A DNA stretch of 64,000 bases from Lonepinella sp051851555 (GTDB lineage Bacteria > Pseudomonadota > Gammaproteobacteria > Enterobacterales > Pasteurellaceae): NCBI RefSeq assembly GCF_051851555.1, contig NZ_JBPDVH010000002.1, positions 372,001 to 436,000 on the forward strand, given 5' to 3'. This document shows, piece after piece, positions 46,725 through 55,716 of the stretch (the stretch's first letter is position 1; each line of letters begins with the position of its first letter). A program made the position numbers and the translations under genes. The notes under the pieces were generated by a model. It ran no database searches, had not been told where the DNA came from, and was given only the letters and a program-made list of their open reading frames with translations.

Positions 46725-47057
46725 AGGGTGCGAATATTACCTGTTGGAGGCGAATTAGTCAAAGGAAATTATCATTTTTTGTGTAAAAAACCAATAATTT
46801 TTTACCTCTGCATAAAAGAAGAATAAGAAAATTCCCATCTTCAGGATGGGACAAGTTTTAGCGAAATAGAAAGGATATTGTACAAACGCCCTCTCCTCTC
46901 CCGATTTTTCAGCAAATTACGGCATTCCTTTCGTGCTGGATAGCACATTCAATCCCGTTCTTCTTTTGGTTGAAACATAGTCAAATAAAGAATCTGATAT
47001 TGTGCAAAAAAAACAATGCTAGTATGAAACGCAATCTGTTAATCAAAGGGGTAAAAA
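46725..47057. other. Gene-poor stretch upstream of the IS remnant
   Basis: No convincing gene is seen here. A 7-bp hairpin TCCCATC/GATGGGA lies at 46833-46851. A possible promoter for the next small ORF is TTGTGC, 17 bp, TATGAA near 46996-47025, within a run of eight A residues. Confidence 0.3.
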
Positions 47058-47135
47058 ATGAATAAGTCCACGTCATCTCACAACATTTCTAACGTTCAAA
47101 ATAAAACTTGTTCCGTAAAATCAACAGTAAACTAA
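47058..47135 (+). CDS. Possible 25-residue peptide
   Basis: ATG at 47058 follows AAAGGGGT at a good distance, and the frame codes for MNKSTSSHNISNVQNKTCSV plus five more residues before TAA. I do not recognise it. It could equally be the decayed start of a longer gene, since the next 200 bases hold a second short frame (47176-47337) rich in hydrophobic residues. Confidence 0.25.
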   Translation: MNKSTSSHNISNVQNKTCSVKSTVN

Positions 47136-47175
47136 AAAATTATGCAAAATAACGACTGGGGTATTTGTAATACTT

Positions 47176-47337
47176 ATGGTTCTAACAAGTATAATAATAT
47201 ATTTAGATGAAGAAATTCACTTTGAAATATATAAAGAGATAGTTATATTGTGTTTATTGATATGCAGTAGTTATAAGTTTGTAAAAATGAAGAGTGGTGG
47301 TATTTCCGATAAATGCTTAACAGTACTCTTCCGCTAA
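47176..47337 (+). pseudogene. Doubtful short hydrophobic frame before the IS remnant
   Basis: A 53-codon frame starting MVLTSIIIYLDEEIHFEIYK with a second hydrophobic patch (IVILCLLICSS) is open but has no ribosome site. It may be part of a broken gene that includes the preceding short peptide. The rest of the stretch to 47507 is AT-rich with nothing further I can support. Confidence 0.2.
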
Positions 47338-47540
47338 AAGAAGATTTATCAGCCGAGAAAAAATTTTTCTGTTAATTATAATTTATATGAATTAAAAACT
47401 AAACACAAAGAAAAACTTAACAATAAGCATATTAATCCTAAATAACATCTATATAATATACTCCAGTCTATATTTGACAAAAATCCAAACATTATAGCGA
47501 TATGTAAGAGCCTATAATAAAATTTGTGTAAATACCTGTT

Positions 47541-47570
47541 TCTGAGATAATAACCAAAAACAGGTATTTT
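47541..47570. other. Hairpin within the IS left end
   Basis: AATACCTGTTT (47531-47541) and AAAACAGGTATTTT (47557-47570) can form a long stem, ahead of the transposase start. The same hairpin is preserved in the solitary IS end near 52.7 kb. Confidence 0.5.
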
Positions 47571-47575
47571 CATTA

Positions 47576-48651
47576 TGAATGAACAACAAATTAAATTATT
47601 GGCTAATTAATTAGCTAAAAACCTCAAAACGCCAGAAGATCTCAATCAGCTTTCTCGAATGCTGAAAAAAATCACCGTTGAAGCGGCTCTCAATACCGAG
47701 TTGACCTCACATCTCGGTTATGATAAAAATCAGACGCACATCATGGGTATGGATGAGCAAATTATTGCCTTATATGCCAAAGGGTTAAGTAATCAAGAGA
47801 TTGTTGATTCGTTTAAGGAATTTTATGATGCTGATGTTTCACCTAGCTGAATTTCTCGGGTAACAGATTCAGTCAAAGAACGCATTATTGAATGGCAAAA
47901 TGGCCCCCTTAACACGGTGTATGCCATTGTTTATTTGGATTTTATCGTAGTGAAAGTTCGCCAAGATGGTCGAATTATCAATAAAGCGGTTTTTGTCGCT
48001 TTTGGGCGTGAATCTGGATGGACACAAAGAACTATTAGGACTCTGGATTGCTGAAAATGAAGGGGAAAAATTTTGGTTAAACGTGCTAACCGAGCTTAAA
48101 AATCGTGGCGTACAGGATATTCTGATTGCTTGCATTGACGGTTTAAAAGGCTTTCCTGATGCGATTAATACTGTTTTTCCTGAAACGAAAATTCAGCTTT
48201 GTATCGTGCATATGGTTCGTAATAATTTGAAATATGTCACTTGGAAAGATTACAAAGCCGTCACAGCGGATTTAAATCTGATTTATCAATCACCTACGGA
48301 ACGGCAGCCCTACAGGCACTGGCTAATTTTGAGCAAAAATGGCAAGCAAAATACCCCTTAATCGCCAAAAGCTGGCAGAATCATTGGGCAAATTTAGTCA
48401 CGATTTTCAGCTATCCTGACGATATTCGTAAGGCAATTTACACGACAAATGCGATAGAATCGTTAAATAGCGTGATTCGACGAGTGATTAAAAAACGAAA
48501 TGTCTTTCCGACTGACGAATCCGTGATTAAAATCATTTGGCTTGCGATTAAAAATGCATCTAAAAAATGGTCAATGCCAATCCGAAATTGGCGAGCAGCA
48601 TTGAACCATTTTGTGCTAGAATTTGGTGATCGTTTAAAGGAGCACCTTTAA
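47576..48651 (+). pseudogene. IS256-family transposase, inactivated
   Basis: The frame begins MNEQQIKLLAN and is stopped by TAA at 47608-47610 and by TGA at 47848-47850, with at least two later frameshifts (about 47990 and 48280). Family segments are still readable: VEAALNTELTSHLGY, MGMDEQIIALYAKGLSNQEI, a DDE-region piece LLGLWIAENEGEKFW, DGLKGFPDAINTVFPE, CIVHMVRNNLKYV, and the end TTNAIESLNSVIRRVIKKR. About 40 residues that normally follow HLGY are deleted. The gene cannot make a working transposase. Confidence 0.88.
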
Positions 48652-48730
48652 GTGAAATTGGTGTTTACACAAAATGTGGGATAGGCTCCCTATTCCCGCT
48701 CTTATACGAGAGAAAATAGAAAGGAAATAC

Positions 48731-49810
48731 TTATTGGCAATAATTTTCGCTTACCATCGGGGCAAATGCGGTACCATCTGGCCAATAACCTAAGCTAACC
48801 TGTTTCTCCCCCACGCCCACTAATACTGGTGACGCTTGATTCAGTGTGTTATCTAGCGTCATAATCACACGCCAATAGCCATAAAAATCCAAGTTATTTA
48901 ACGATCCAGAGGCCTCAAATTGTGGGCGTCCTACAATGGTTTTAGGGAACGCATGATCGGTTAACGCAAAATTATAGCGACTATCTGGCGCCCCAGGTGA
49001 TCCATGACCAGATTTGACATTTCGTCCTGCATGGCTGTCATTTGGCAGCATTAACAATACCCGTTTATTGTTCGGTAAATGGCATAATCCTTTGGCAATT
49101 AATCTGGCTGTCGGCACCCCGATTTGGGTATCCGCACTGCCAGACATAATGGCAACGGGTAAATTTTTCGGGATATGTTTCAAGTTCGGAAAAACACTCT
49201 TACCCTGTTCACCATGTTTCACATGGTAGGCATCACCCGGTGCCATTAACACTGCCCCTTTTGGAGTAGGTAAACCATAATGCTGAGGTTCAGCCAAAAT
49301 ATTGAGCGTGATCGCTGCCCCCATAGAAAAACCAATATATAGCGTTCGATTTTGATCTAATTGGTAACCCTGTTGCTGAATAAAGGTTAAAGCATTGCGA
49401 TCGGCTTTAACCGCATTTTGTGTAATATGTTGCGGATTGGTGACTTCCGAAAATTGATATACTGGGTAAATCACAATATGCCCTGTACGCGCTAAATGAT
49501 CCGTTAACGCTCCAAAATTTAGCGGATTCATACCTAGCCAACCATGATGTAAAAATACCACAGGGAAAAGCTGATTGTTTTTTGGCGTATCAGGTAAAAA
49601 GATATACACCCGATTTTCCCCCTCACCTAGCGCATGTACGATCACATTGGGATAGATTTCACGGCTTTTGTAACCTTGCGGTGAAAAACTGTCTAATTGA
49701 TGAATATTGATAGCTTGAGACGCAACCTGTTGATTCACCATAGGTGGCTGAGTTGAACAGCCAATCAGACTACTGCTCAATAGTAACCATAATAGATTTT
49801 TTTTTAACAT
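48731..49810 (-). CDS. Lipoprotein alpha/beta hydrolase (probable cell-surface esterase)
   Basis: This 359-residue lipoprotein has the lipobox LIGC with Cys18. The alpha/beta-hydrolase fold shows an oxyanion segment FLHHGWLGM near residue 89, nucleophile elbow GFSMGAA near 163, acid in SGSADTQIG near 223 and His in NDSHAG near 256. It is likely to sit in the outer membrane and cleave ester bonds. It follows the SGNH and MBOAT genes on the same strand, which suggests it removes or tailors acyl groups added by them. Substrate unknown; it could also be a free esterase. Confidence 0.75.
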   Translation of the reverse strand: MLKKNLLWLLLSSSLIGCSTQPPMVNQQVASQAINIHQLDSFSPQGYKSREIYPNVIVHALGEGENRVYIFLPDTPKNNQLFPVVFLHHGWLGMNPLNFGALTDHLARTGHIVIYPVYQFSEVTNPQHITQNAVKADRNALTFIQQQGYQLDQNRTLYIGFSMGAAITLNILAEPQHYGLPTPKGAVLMAPGDAYHVKHGEQGKSVFPNLKHIPKNLPVAIMSGSADTQIGVPTARLIAKGLCHLPNNKRVLLMLPNDSHAGRNVKSGHGSPGAPDSRYNFALTDHAFPKTIVGRPQFEASGSLNNLDFYGYWRVIMTLDNTLNQASPVLVGVGEKQVSLGYWPDGTAFAPMVSENYCQ

Positions 49811-49845
49811 GATATTTTCTCTTTAAGAATACGTAAATTGTGGTA

Positions 49846-51129
49846 TTACCACTGGAAAATGGCAGGAACCAATAATTTCCCAGCATCGTAAGTAAAATGA
49901 ATACCGTCTTCCGTGCGTAATCGAACCGTTTTTCCCGCCGCATTTTTGCCATATTCTTGGAAAGTGCCATCCGTAGAAAGCAAGGTATTCGTATTTAACC
50001 AAGTGATATTCGGATAGACCGACAGCACATGATAGGTTAATCGATTGATGGTTTCTACTTTTTTATTAAAAGCGGCACTTTTCATTGCCGGTAGCCCAAG
50101 CCAAATCACTGGCAAGTTAGGTTGACTCACCAACTGCGCAAAATCATTGACCCGTTGCGCATAGATTTTTAACCATTCCGCACTACCAAAATGAATCACT
50201 TTACCACGTACATAATAAGGCTGTGCATCATTAGCACCGATAGCAACAATGGCTAAATCAAGGGATTGCCCTTTGATCATTTTCGGGTATTCTTGTAGCC
50301 AATTAAACACATCAGGGCGTGATAACCCTGTTCCCGATTTATAAGCCCGAATAAAGCGCATATTGTGTTGGCGATCATAATGCTGAATCTGCGCCGCCAA
50401 TCCCACGGCCATCATGGAATCCCCTACCAAAGCGACCTTTAACGCTTGTTTCGGTAATGCTGTAATCATTGGAGAAAACACCGTATGAGTGGGTAACGGC
50501 GGTAAATTCAGTAACAATTTATCGTTCAATAGTGCCACTGTTGTTGGGGCTGCTGTTGAGGTTGTTGCAGTCATCGTCGACGTAGACATTGTCGCATCCA
50601 CGTTATTGATGTCTGATGCTATCTGTTCTTGAACCGTACTTTCCTCTGCTTCGCTTTCATGAATCAATATTGTGGCTGATTCGGAGTGGGTCTGTAAATC
50701 AGTATGCTCATTTGTTGCTAATTCAGACGCTGCGATTGGCAAATCTACTGATTCAACAGGTACATTTATTTCTTGTGCCACCATCGGCTGTTCTGAACTG
50801 CGTGGTGTCGTGTCATTCATCTCATCATGCGTGAGCAGTTGTATCAAAGGTGTTGTGGCCACGCCGTCTTGATGAATATTGTCTGCAATCGGTTTGCGAT
50901 ACGTAGCGATTTTAAGTGGCTGCACCAACGTATAAAGTTGCTGTGTTATCGGCAAGAAAAAGGATTTCACACGGGGATTATCCAACCGTTCTGACCACAC
51001 GACTAACCCTTGGGCCTCAAGAAGAATCAGCATCATCAATGCCGCCACAATACTGACCGTGATTTTTTTCACGGAGAATAGTAACAAAGGATTCACTGTT
51101 TTGACTTGCTCTTGTGTGATCTTCTCCAT
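49846..51129 (-). CDS. Periplasmic SGNH/GDSL-type acyl hydrolase or acyltransferase (PatB-like)
   Basis: This 427-residue protein has one N-terminal membrane helix (about 18-40), a long Ser/Thr/Glu-rich linker (about 100-200) and a C-terminal SGNH domain. Block I is VGDSMMAVGL, block III GANDAQ, and block V DGIHFT with the catalytic Asp and His. The start at 51129 is preceded by AAGGAGAAAC. Next to an MBOAT protein, this is the arrangement of PatA-PatB type O-acetylation systems, in which the SGNH protein transfers acetyl groups to a periplasmic glycan. The acceptor is not known here. Confidence 0.78.
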   Translation of the reverse strand: MEKITQEQVKTVNPLLLFSVKKITVSIVAALMMLILLEAQGLVVWSERLDNPRVKSFFLPITQQLYTLVQPLKIATYRKPIADNIHQDGVATTPLIQLLTHDEMNDTTPRSSEQPMVAQEINVPVESVDLPIAASELATNEHTDLQTHSESATILIHESEAEESTVQEQIASDINNVDATMSTSTMTATTSTAAPTTVALLNDKLLLNLPPLPTHTVFSPMITALPKQALKVALVGDSMMAVGLAAQIQHYDRQHNMRFIRAYKSGTGLSRPDVFNWLQEYPKMIKGQSLDLAIVAIGANDAQPYYVRGKVIHFGSAEWLKIYAQRVNDFAQLVSQPNLPVIWLGLPAMKSAAFNKKVETINRLTYHVLSVYPNITWLNTNTLLSTDGTFQEYGKNAAGKTVRLRTEDGIHFTYDAGKLLVPAIFQW

Positions 51130-51139
51130 GTGTTTCTCC

Positions 51140-52561
51140 TTAAAATTGGAAATAAATAAAAGGTGCCACACCTGTTGGACCATATAATTCAATCAAATAA
51201 ATCACCACAGCAATGGCGATACCAATCATCACGGGATGCCAATGACTCACCTCAAGTTCTAAAGTGCGATCCCAACGTTTCGGGCGATATTGGGCAAATA
51301 ATCCCACCAAGATTAAGCCGATAATCGCAGGGGTAACCAATATTGACATGTCAATATTGTGAAGACCTTGAATCATCTGCCAAGCCGTATCCAAATCGGC
51401 CGCACGAAAGAAGATCCAAGCCAAACAGACCGCATGGAACAACAAAAAGCGAGATAGCCAGCGCCACGCTGTCGTCTGTCGCAATGTCGTCAAAGTGGCA
51501 TGCGTATTCATCGCCCAAGTGCGGTGAATAATGAGGTAGATTCCGTGCAAGCAACCCCAAATGACAAAATTCCAACTGGCGCCATGCCATAAGCCACCTA
51601 ACACCATTGTAATAAATAAATTCACGTGGGTACGGCTCACCGATGCTCGAGAACCGCCTAATGGAATATAGAGATAATCTCTTAACCAAGTGGACAAGGA
51701 AATATGCCAACGGCGCCAAAAATCCTGTGGATTCGTGGCATAATAAGGGGAATCAAAGTTTTTCGGAAATTTGTAGCCTAGCAAAAATGCGCAGCCAATC
51801 GCCATATTGGTATAACCAGAAAAGTCACAATAAATTTGTACAGCATACCCATAGATAGCCAATAAAATATCCATGCCATTATAGGATTGCGGTGATTCAA
51901 ACACTTGATCCACCAACATACTCGATAAATAATTGGAAATAATCACCTTTTTGATCAGACCGGACAGAATTAACATCCATGCCAATGTGGCACGAATATC
52001 TTGCGGCTTAGGCGATTGCTGTAATTGAGGTAAAAAGGCGGAGGCTCGCAAAATAGGGCCCGCAATAAGTTGAGGGAAAAAAGCGATATAAAGTAACACA
52101 TCCAGAGGCTTAATCTGCACCGCCACTTTCTGTTGATAAGTATCACCAAATAACGAAATGGCATGAAAGACAAAGAAAGAAATGCCTAATGGTAAAATGG
52201 GCGACGCAATATTAATGGTCAAATCTTGGCCAAAAATATTCGCCACATTGATGATGTTTAACACAAAAAAGCCAATGTATTTATAATAGGCTAAGACAGC
52301 TAAACAAACGCTCACCCCGAAAATTAACCAACGTTTTTGCACGCTACGGTTCGGATGATATTGAATGCGAGCCGCAATAAAGTAGCTAAACAGCGAAATC
52401 GCAAATAACAGCAACACATAATACCATTCCCACACGCCATAAAAAACATAACTGGCGACTAATAAAAAGACTTTTCTGGCAGTATTATTGCGCCATAATC
52501 CCCATGATACGGCAAAGGCAAAAACAAAAAAGAGAGCATATTCAACTGTGGGAAATAACAT
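51140..52561 (-). CDS. MBOAT family membrane-bound O-acyltransferase (AlgI/PatA-like)
   Basis: This polytopic inner-membrane protein moves acyl groups across the membrane for attachment to surface glycans. The MBOAT signatures are DFWRRWHISLSTWLRDYLY near residue 285 and GGLWHGASWNFVIWG near 325, the second containing the catalytic histidine. MLFPTVEYALFFVFAFAVSW is the usual N-terminus, so the ATG at 52561 is chosen, although the frame is open to 52630 and an ATG there has AAGG ahead of it. It overlaps by few bases with the SGNH gene start region and is surely co-transcribed with it. Confidence 0.88.
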   Translation of the reverse strand: MLFPTVEYALFFVFAFAVSWGLWRNNTARKVFLLVASYVFYGVWEWYYVLLLFAISLFSYFIAARIQYHPNRSVQKRWLIFGVSVCLAVLAYYKYIGFFVLNIINVANIFGQDLTINIASPILPLGISFFVFHAISLFGDTYQQKVAVQIKPLDVLLYIAFFPQLIAGPILRASAFLPQLQQSPKPQDIRATLAWMLILSGLIKKVIISNYLSSMLVDQVFESPQSYNGMDILLAIYGYAVQIYCDFSGYTNMAIGCAFLLGYKFPKNFDSPYYATNPQDFWRRWHISLSTWLRDYLYIPLGGSRASVSRTHVNLFITMVLGGLWHGASWNFVIWGCLHGIYLIIHRTWAMNTHATLTTLRQTTAWRWLSRFLLFHAVCLAWIFFRAADLDTAWQMIQGLHNIDMSILVTPAIIGLILVGLFAQYRPKRWDRTLELEVSHWHPVMIGIAIAVVIYLIELYGPTGVAPFIYFQF

Positions 52562-52697
52562 GTGTAAGAGGTTCAAAATCAGATTAACGATACACTTTCG
52601 GATTTCCACTGAAATGCTGAAAGCACGCATAAAACCTTGACTTTATACCAAAAAAGGCGGAAAAATTCAAGCAAGATAGGGCATTATTATTTAATGC

Positions 52698-52757
52698 TTA
52701 TAACAAAATTTGTGTAAATACCTGTTTCTGAGATAATAACCAAAAACAGGTATTTTA
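52698..52757 (+). mobile_element. Solitary left end of the IS256-family element
   Basis: Bases 52705-52756 are identical to 47519-47570 in the IS remnant (52 bp), in the same orientation. No transposase follows. It includes the AATACCTGTTT/AAACAGGTATT hairpin and lies just downstream of a lipoprotein gene, where it may act as a transcript end. Confidence 0.8.
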
Positions 52758-52776
52758 TGATGAAAGTTCAAACCAA

Positions 52777-53373
52777 CTAATTTTTCTCAAAACGTTGTAG
52801 TTCTTTTGTCGTATGCTTGTTTACACCCTGTATGTTAAAAAAATCACAAGTGAGCTGTTGCTTAGAGAATATAAACCATGTTTCTTGTGTAGATACATCT
52901 GACGGGTCACCAGGTTCCCCTATATAGTAATAAACATAAGTCATCACATGTAATACATCACCTGTTTTCAACGTCAGTCTATAAGGTGTAGCTTTACTTG
53001 CACCACCATCACAATAGTTACCTGATATATCAACCTTAGCCTCATTTTTATTCAGATGCAGCAAATTATAAAATTGTTTTTGAGTGACAAAATTATAGGC
53101 TTTATTAAACCCCACAATCAGCACTGGCGCAGCCATTTTATTTCCTTGTAAATCATCATAGGAAAGTGCCGTCCAAGCAAAATTGCCTTTCGTTTTGCTT
53201 TGTATTGGTGCATATTGTTGCTCAAAATAATGTCTAAAATCAGCACTATTCGCCTTTGCAAAGGTTTCATAGGCGACATAATTAGGTATTTTCTTGCTGC
53301 TTAAGGTTGAATTTTCTGCCTGTAATGGTACACAGCCAGTTAATAGTAGCAGTAATAATATCAGTTTTTTCAT
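52777..53373 (-). CDS. Lipoprotein of unknown function, paralogue of the next gene
   Basis: This 198-residue lipoprotein has the lipobox LLTGC (Cys14). The mature part contains YETFAKANSADFRHYFEQQY and a C-terminal region with a cysteine in LTCDFFNIQG and ELQRFEKN. These segments align with the neighbour upstream (YETFEKFASTNNGAEFKRYF and ALQDFERTG), so the two form a tandem paralogous pair. No known family is recognised. Outer-membrane or periplasmic location is inferred from the signal. Confidence 0.7.
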   Translation of the reverse strand: MKKLILLLLLLTGCVPLQAENSTLSSKKIPNYVAYETFAKANSADFRHYFEQQYAPIQSKTKGNFAWTALSYDDLQGNKMAAPVLIVGFNKAYNFVTQKQFYNLLHLNKNEAKVDISGNYCDGGASKATPYRLTLKTGDVLHVMTYVYYYIGEPGDPSDVSTQETWFIFSKQQLTCDFFNIQGVNKHTTKELQRFEKN

Positions 53374-53384
53374 AGATAAAATTC

Positions 53385-54053
53385 CTATTCTTCGTACATT
53401 TTATTTTTCATTGGGCCAGTGCGTTCAAAGTCTTGAAGTGCATTTTTATCAAGTTTACCTTGAGAATCCCCGAATGCCTTACAACTCTGTTTATTTTTAT
53501 AAATAACTAAGTTTGTATACTCTCTAGGACCAGGATTATAACCTCCAGAATAAAATAAATATAACACTTTTCCAGATTTTAGTGTTAATTTATATTGTTC
53601 ATCTTCTCCCCAAAAACCAGGACCTCTTTTACATCTATTTATTTTTTCAATACCAATATCATTTGAATCTAATCCAAATACTTTATAAAAGTTATATCGA
53701 GTAAAATCTAAATATGAATGAAATTCAAATTCTAATGTAGTTTCTTTTTTTAAATCATTAAACTTATCTCCCACCAAATACACCTTACCTTTGAAATAAC
53801 TAGGATACTCAAAATCATCAAGATCATAAACAGGAAAGGCTTTTTTGGCCACACTTACATCAGATTTAAAATTATACCCATCAGAACTAGGGTATTTTTG
53901 ATCAAAATAACGTTTAAATTCAGCACCATTATTTGTACTGGCAAATTTTTCAAAGGTTTCATAATCTGGCAGGACTGTATTCTGGGCAAAACTAAGTTGA
54001 GCGCAAGAAGATAATAAAATAGGGAGGGACATCAATAAAGCAATTTTTTTCAT
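53385..54053 (-). CDS. Lipoprotein of unknown function, paralogue of the previous gene
   Basis: This 222-residue protein starts MKKIALLMSLPILLSSC with a lipobox LSSC (Cys17); the ATG at 54053 is chosen over one four codons upstream. It shares the YETFEKF...FKRYFDQKYP motif and the C-terminal DFER motif with its neighbour 11 bp downstream. It has further cysteines (NRCKRGPG and QSCKAFG). The gene looks richer in A+T than the core genes around it, suggesting acquired DNA. Confidence 0.7.
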   Translation of the reverse strand: MKKIALLMSLPILLSSCAQLSFAQNTVLPDYETFEKFASTNNGAEFKRYFDQKYPSSDGYNFKSDVSVAKKAFPVYDLDDFEYPSYFKGKVYLVGDKFNDLKKETTLEFEFHSYLDFTRYNFYKVFGLDSNDIGIEKINRCKRGPGFWGEDEQYKLTLKSGKVLYLFYSGGYNPGPREYTNLVIYKNKQSCKAFGDSQGKLDKNALQDFERTGPMKNKMYEE

Positions 54054-54162
54054 ACGAAACTCCAATGGATTATTTTTATATGCAGAGGTGTTTTAGTTGT
54101 TATGTCAATAACAACTAAAAGGATTATAATCCTTGCTAAAATTGACTATTTTTCAATCTAAT

Positions 54163-54254
54163 GTAGGAGCGTATTGCATACGCCCATGCTCGATCTCTTT
54201 TCTTCTCAAATTATGGGAACATCAGGTTCTAGGGCGTATGCAATACGCCCCTAC
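54163..54254. repeat. Inverted pair of the GTAGGGGCGTATTGC element
   Basis: GTAGGAGCGTATTGCATACG (54163-54182) and its near complement ending CGCCCCTAC (54231-54254) face each other around 46 bp. Each half is itself palindromic and matches the element at 41808-41831. The pair could be a small non-autonomous repeat unit. Confidence 0.65.
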
Positions 54255-54350
54255 TCATTTTGTTATTACACCGGTGCGGGAGACTGCACGCCGATAAAAA
54301 ATAGTTGCTTATGTTCACCATCAGCAACTATCTTCATTCAAACAGGGATT

Positions 54351-55565
54351 TTATTTATAACGCTTAAACACCAACGTCGCATTCGTCCCACCAAAACCAA
54401 AGCTATTTGACATCACGGTTTGTAATCCCGCATTTTCTTTGGTTTCTGTCACAATATTTAAGCCCGCTGCTTTTTCATCAAGGGTTTCAATATTAATGCT
54501 TGGTGCAATAAAATCATTATGTAACATTAATAAGGTGTAAATCGCCTCATGTGCGCCCGCCGCCCCTAATGAGTGGCCAGTCATGGATTTTGTGGATGAA
54601 ATGGCTGGTTTTTGACCCGCAAAAACATTCGCAATCGCCCCCAACTCTTTCACATCACCAACGGGTGTTGAGGTACCATGTACGTTAATATAATCCACTG
54701 GGCTGTCCACCGTAGCAAGGGCTTGTTTCATACAACGTTCTGCCCCCTCACCGCTTGGCGCCACCATATCATAGCCATCAGAAGTCGCCCCATAACCCAC
54801 GATTTCTGCATAAATTTTTGCACCACGAGCTAACGCATGTTCTAATTCTTCTACCACCACAACAGCACCACCACCGGCAATCACAAAACCATCACGGTTG
54901 GCATCATAAGCACGAGAGGCTTTGGTTGGCGTGTCGTTATATTTGGTTGAAACTGCTCCCATGGCGTCAAATTCGGTAGCACATTCCCAAGAAAGTTCTT
55001 CCGCACCACCGGCAAAGACCACATCTTGTTTGCCTAATTGAATCAATTCTAAGGCATGACCGATACAGTGAGCAGAGGTCGCACAAGCTGAACTAATGGA
55101 ATAGTTTACGCCACGAATTTTATAAGGCGTCGCTAAACAAGCAGAAACACTGGACGCCATGGTTTTCGTCACGGCATAAGGCCCCACTTTTTTCACGCTG
55201 CCATTACGCACCGCATCACAGGCCACTAACTGGCTATGTGCCGAGCCGGTTCCTGCACCAATCACTAACCCCGTACGATCATTCGACACTTGATCTTCGC
55301 TCAAGCCTGAATCTTCAATCGCCTCTTTCATGGAAAGATAAGCATAAGCCGCCGCATCTCCCATAAAACGATAAACTTTACGGTCAATTAATTCCGCTGG
55401 ATTTAACTTAATCGTCCCCGCCACTTGGCTACGCATGCCCACCTCTGCAAATTCAGGCACAAATTCAATCCCTGATTTACCGGCTTTTAATGACGCTAAT
55501 ACTTCTTCTTTGTTATTACCAATACTTGAAACGATACCGAATCCAGTGATAACTGCTCTTCTCAT
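54351..55565 (-). CDS. fabB: 3-oxoacyl-ACP synthase I FabB
   Basis: FabB elongates acyl-ACP and is needed for unsaturated fatty acids. The catalytic Cys is in SISSACATSAHC near residue 163, and the two His in NVHGTSTPVGD near 298 and KSMTGHSLGAAGAHE near 333. The length of 404 residues is normal for FabB. It stands alone, divergent from mnmC, as in E. coli. A FadR-like half-site lies in the divergent promoter region. Confidence 0.96.
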   Translation of the reverse strand: MRRAVITGFGIVSSIGNNKEEVLASLKAGKSGIEFVPEFAEVGMRSQVAGTIKLNPAELIDRKVYRFMGDAAAYAYLSMKEAIEDSGLSEDQVSNDRTGLVIGAGTGSAHSQLVACDAVRNGSVKKVGPYAVTKTMASSVSACLATPYKIRGVNYSISSACATSAHCIGHALELIQLGKQDVVFAGGAEELSWECATEFDAMGAVSTKYNDTPTKASRAYDANRDGFVIAGGGAVVVVEELEHALARGAKIYAEIVGYGATSDGYDMVAPSGEGAERCMKQALATVDSPVDYINVHGTSTPVGDVKELGAIANVFAGQKPAISSTKSMTGHSLGAAGAHEAIYTLLMLHNDFIAPSINIETLDEKAAGLNIVTETKENAGLQTVMSNSFGFGGTNATLVFKRYK

Positions 55566-55647
55566 TACTTATTTTCCTTTGTACGTGAAATTTTTCAAAT
55601 TTCTGGCTAACTTACTACGAAATCAAAAAATTTCAAGTTAAAATTGA

Positions 55648-55664
55648 TTTGTTCGACCAGTGCC
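55648..55664. promoter_or_regulatory. Possible FadR site in the fabB promoter region
   Basis: Read on the minus strand, GGCACTGGTCGAACAAA contains a full half-site ACTGGTC of the FadR operator with a degenerate second half. FadR activates fabB in enteric bacteria and fadR is in this window. Evidence is only sequence resemblance. Confidence 0.3.
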
Positions 55665-55716
55665 AAAATTTTGGCTATTATAACAAAATAACAGATTGCA
55701 AAAAAGGAATAAAACC

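Larger units (their letters stand above)
47508..48688 (+). mobile_element. Degenerate IS256-family insertion sequence
   Basis: Imperfect terminal inverted repeats frame the element: GAGCCTAT...TTTGTGTAAATACC at the left and the complement of GGTGTTTACACAAA...ATAGGCTC at the right. Between them lies a broken IS256-family transposase. I found no flanking target duplication, consistent with an old insertion. A 52-bp copy of the left end recurs at 52705-52756. Confidence 0.85.

Noticed and set aside
47376..47573. 65-codon minus-strand frame starting MKIPVFGYYLRNRYL
   Set aside because: Its start lies in the IS left end and the same bases recur at the solitary end; no ribosome site; an artefact of the inverted repeat.
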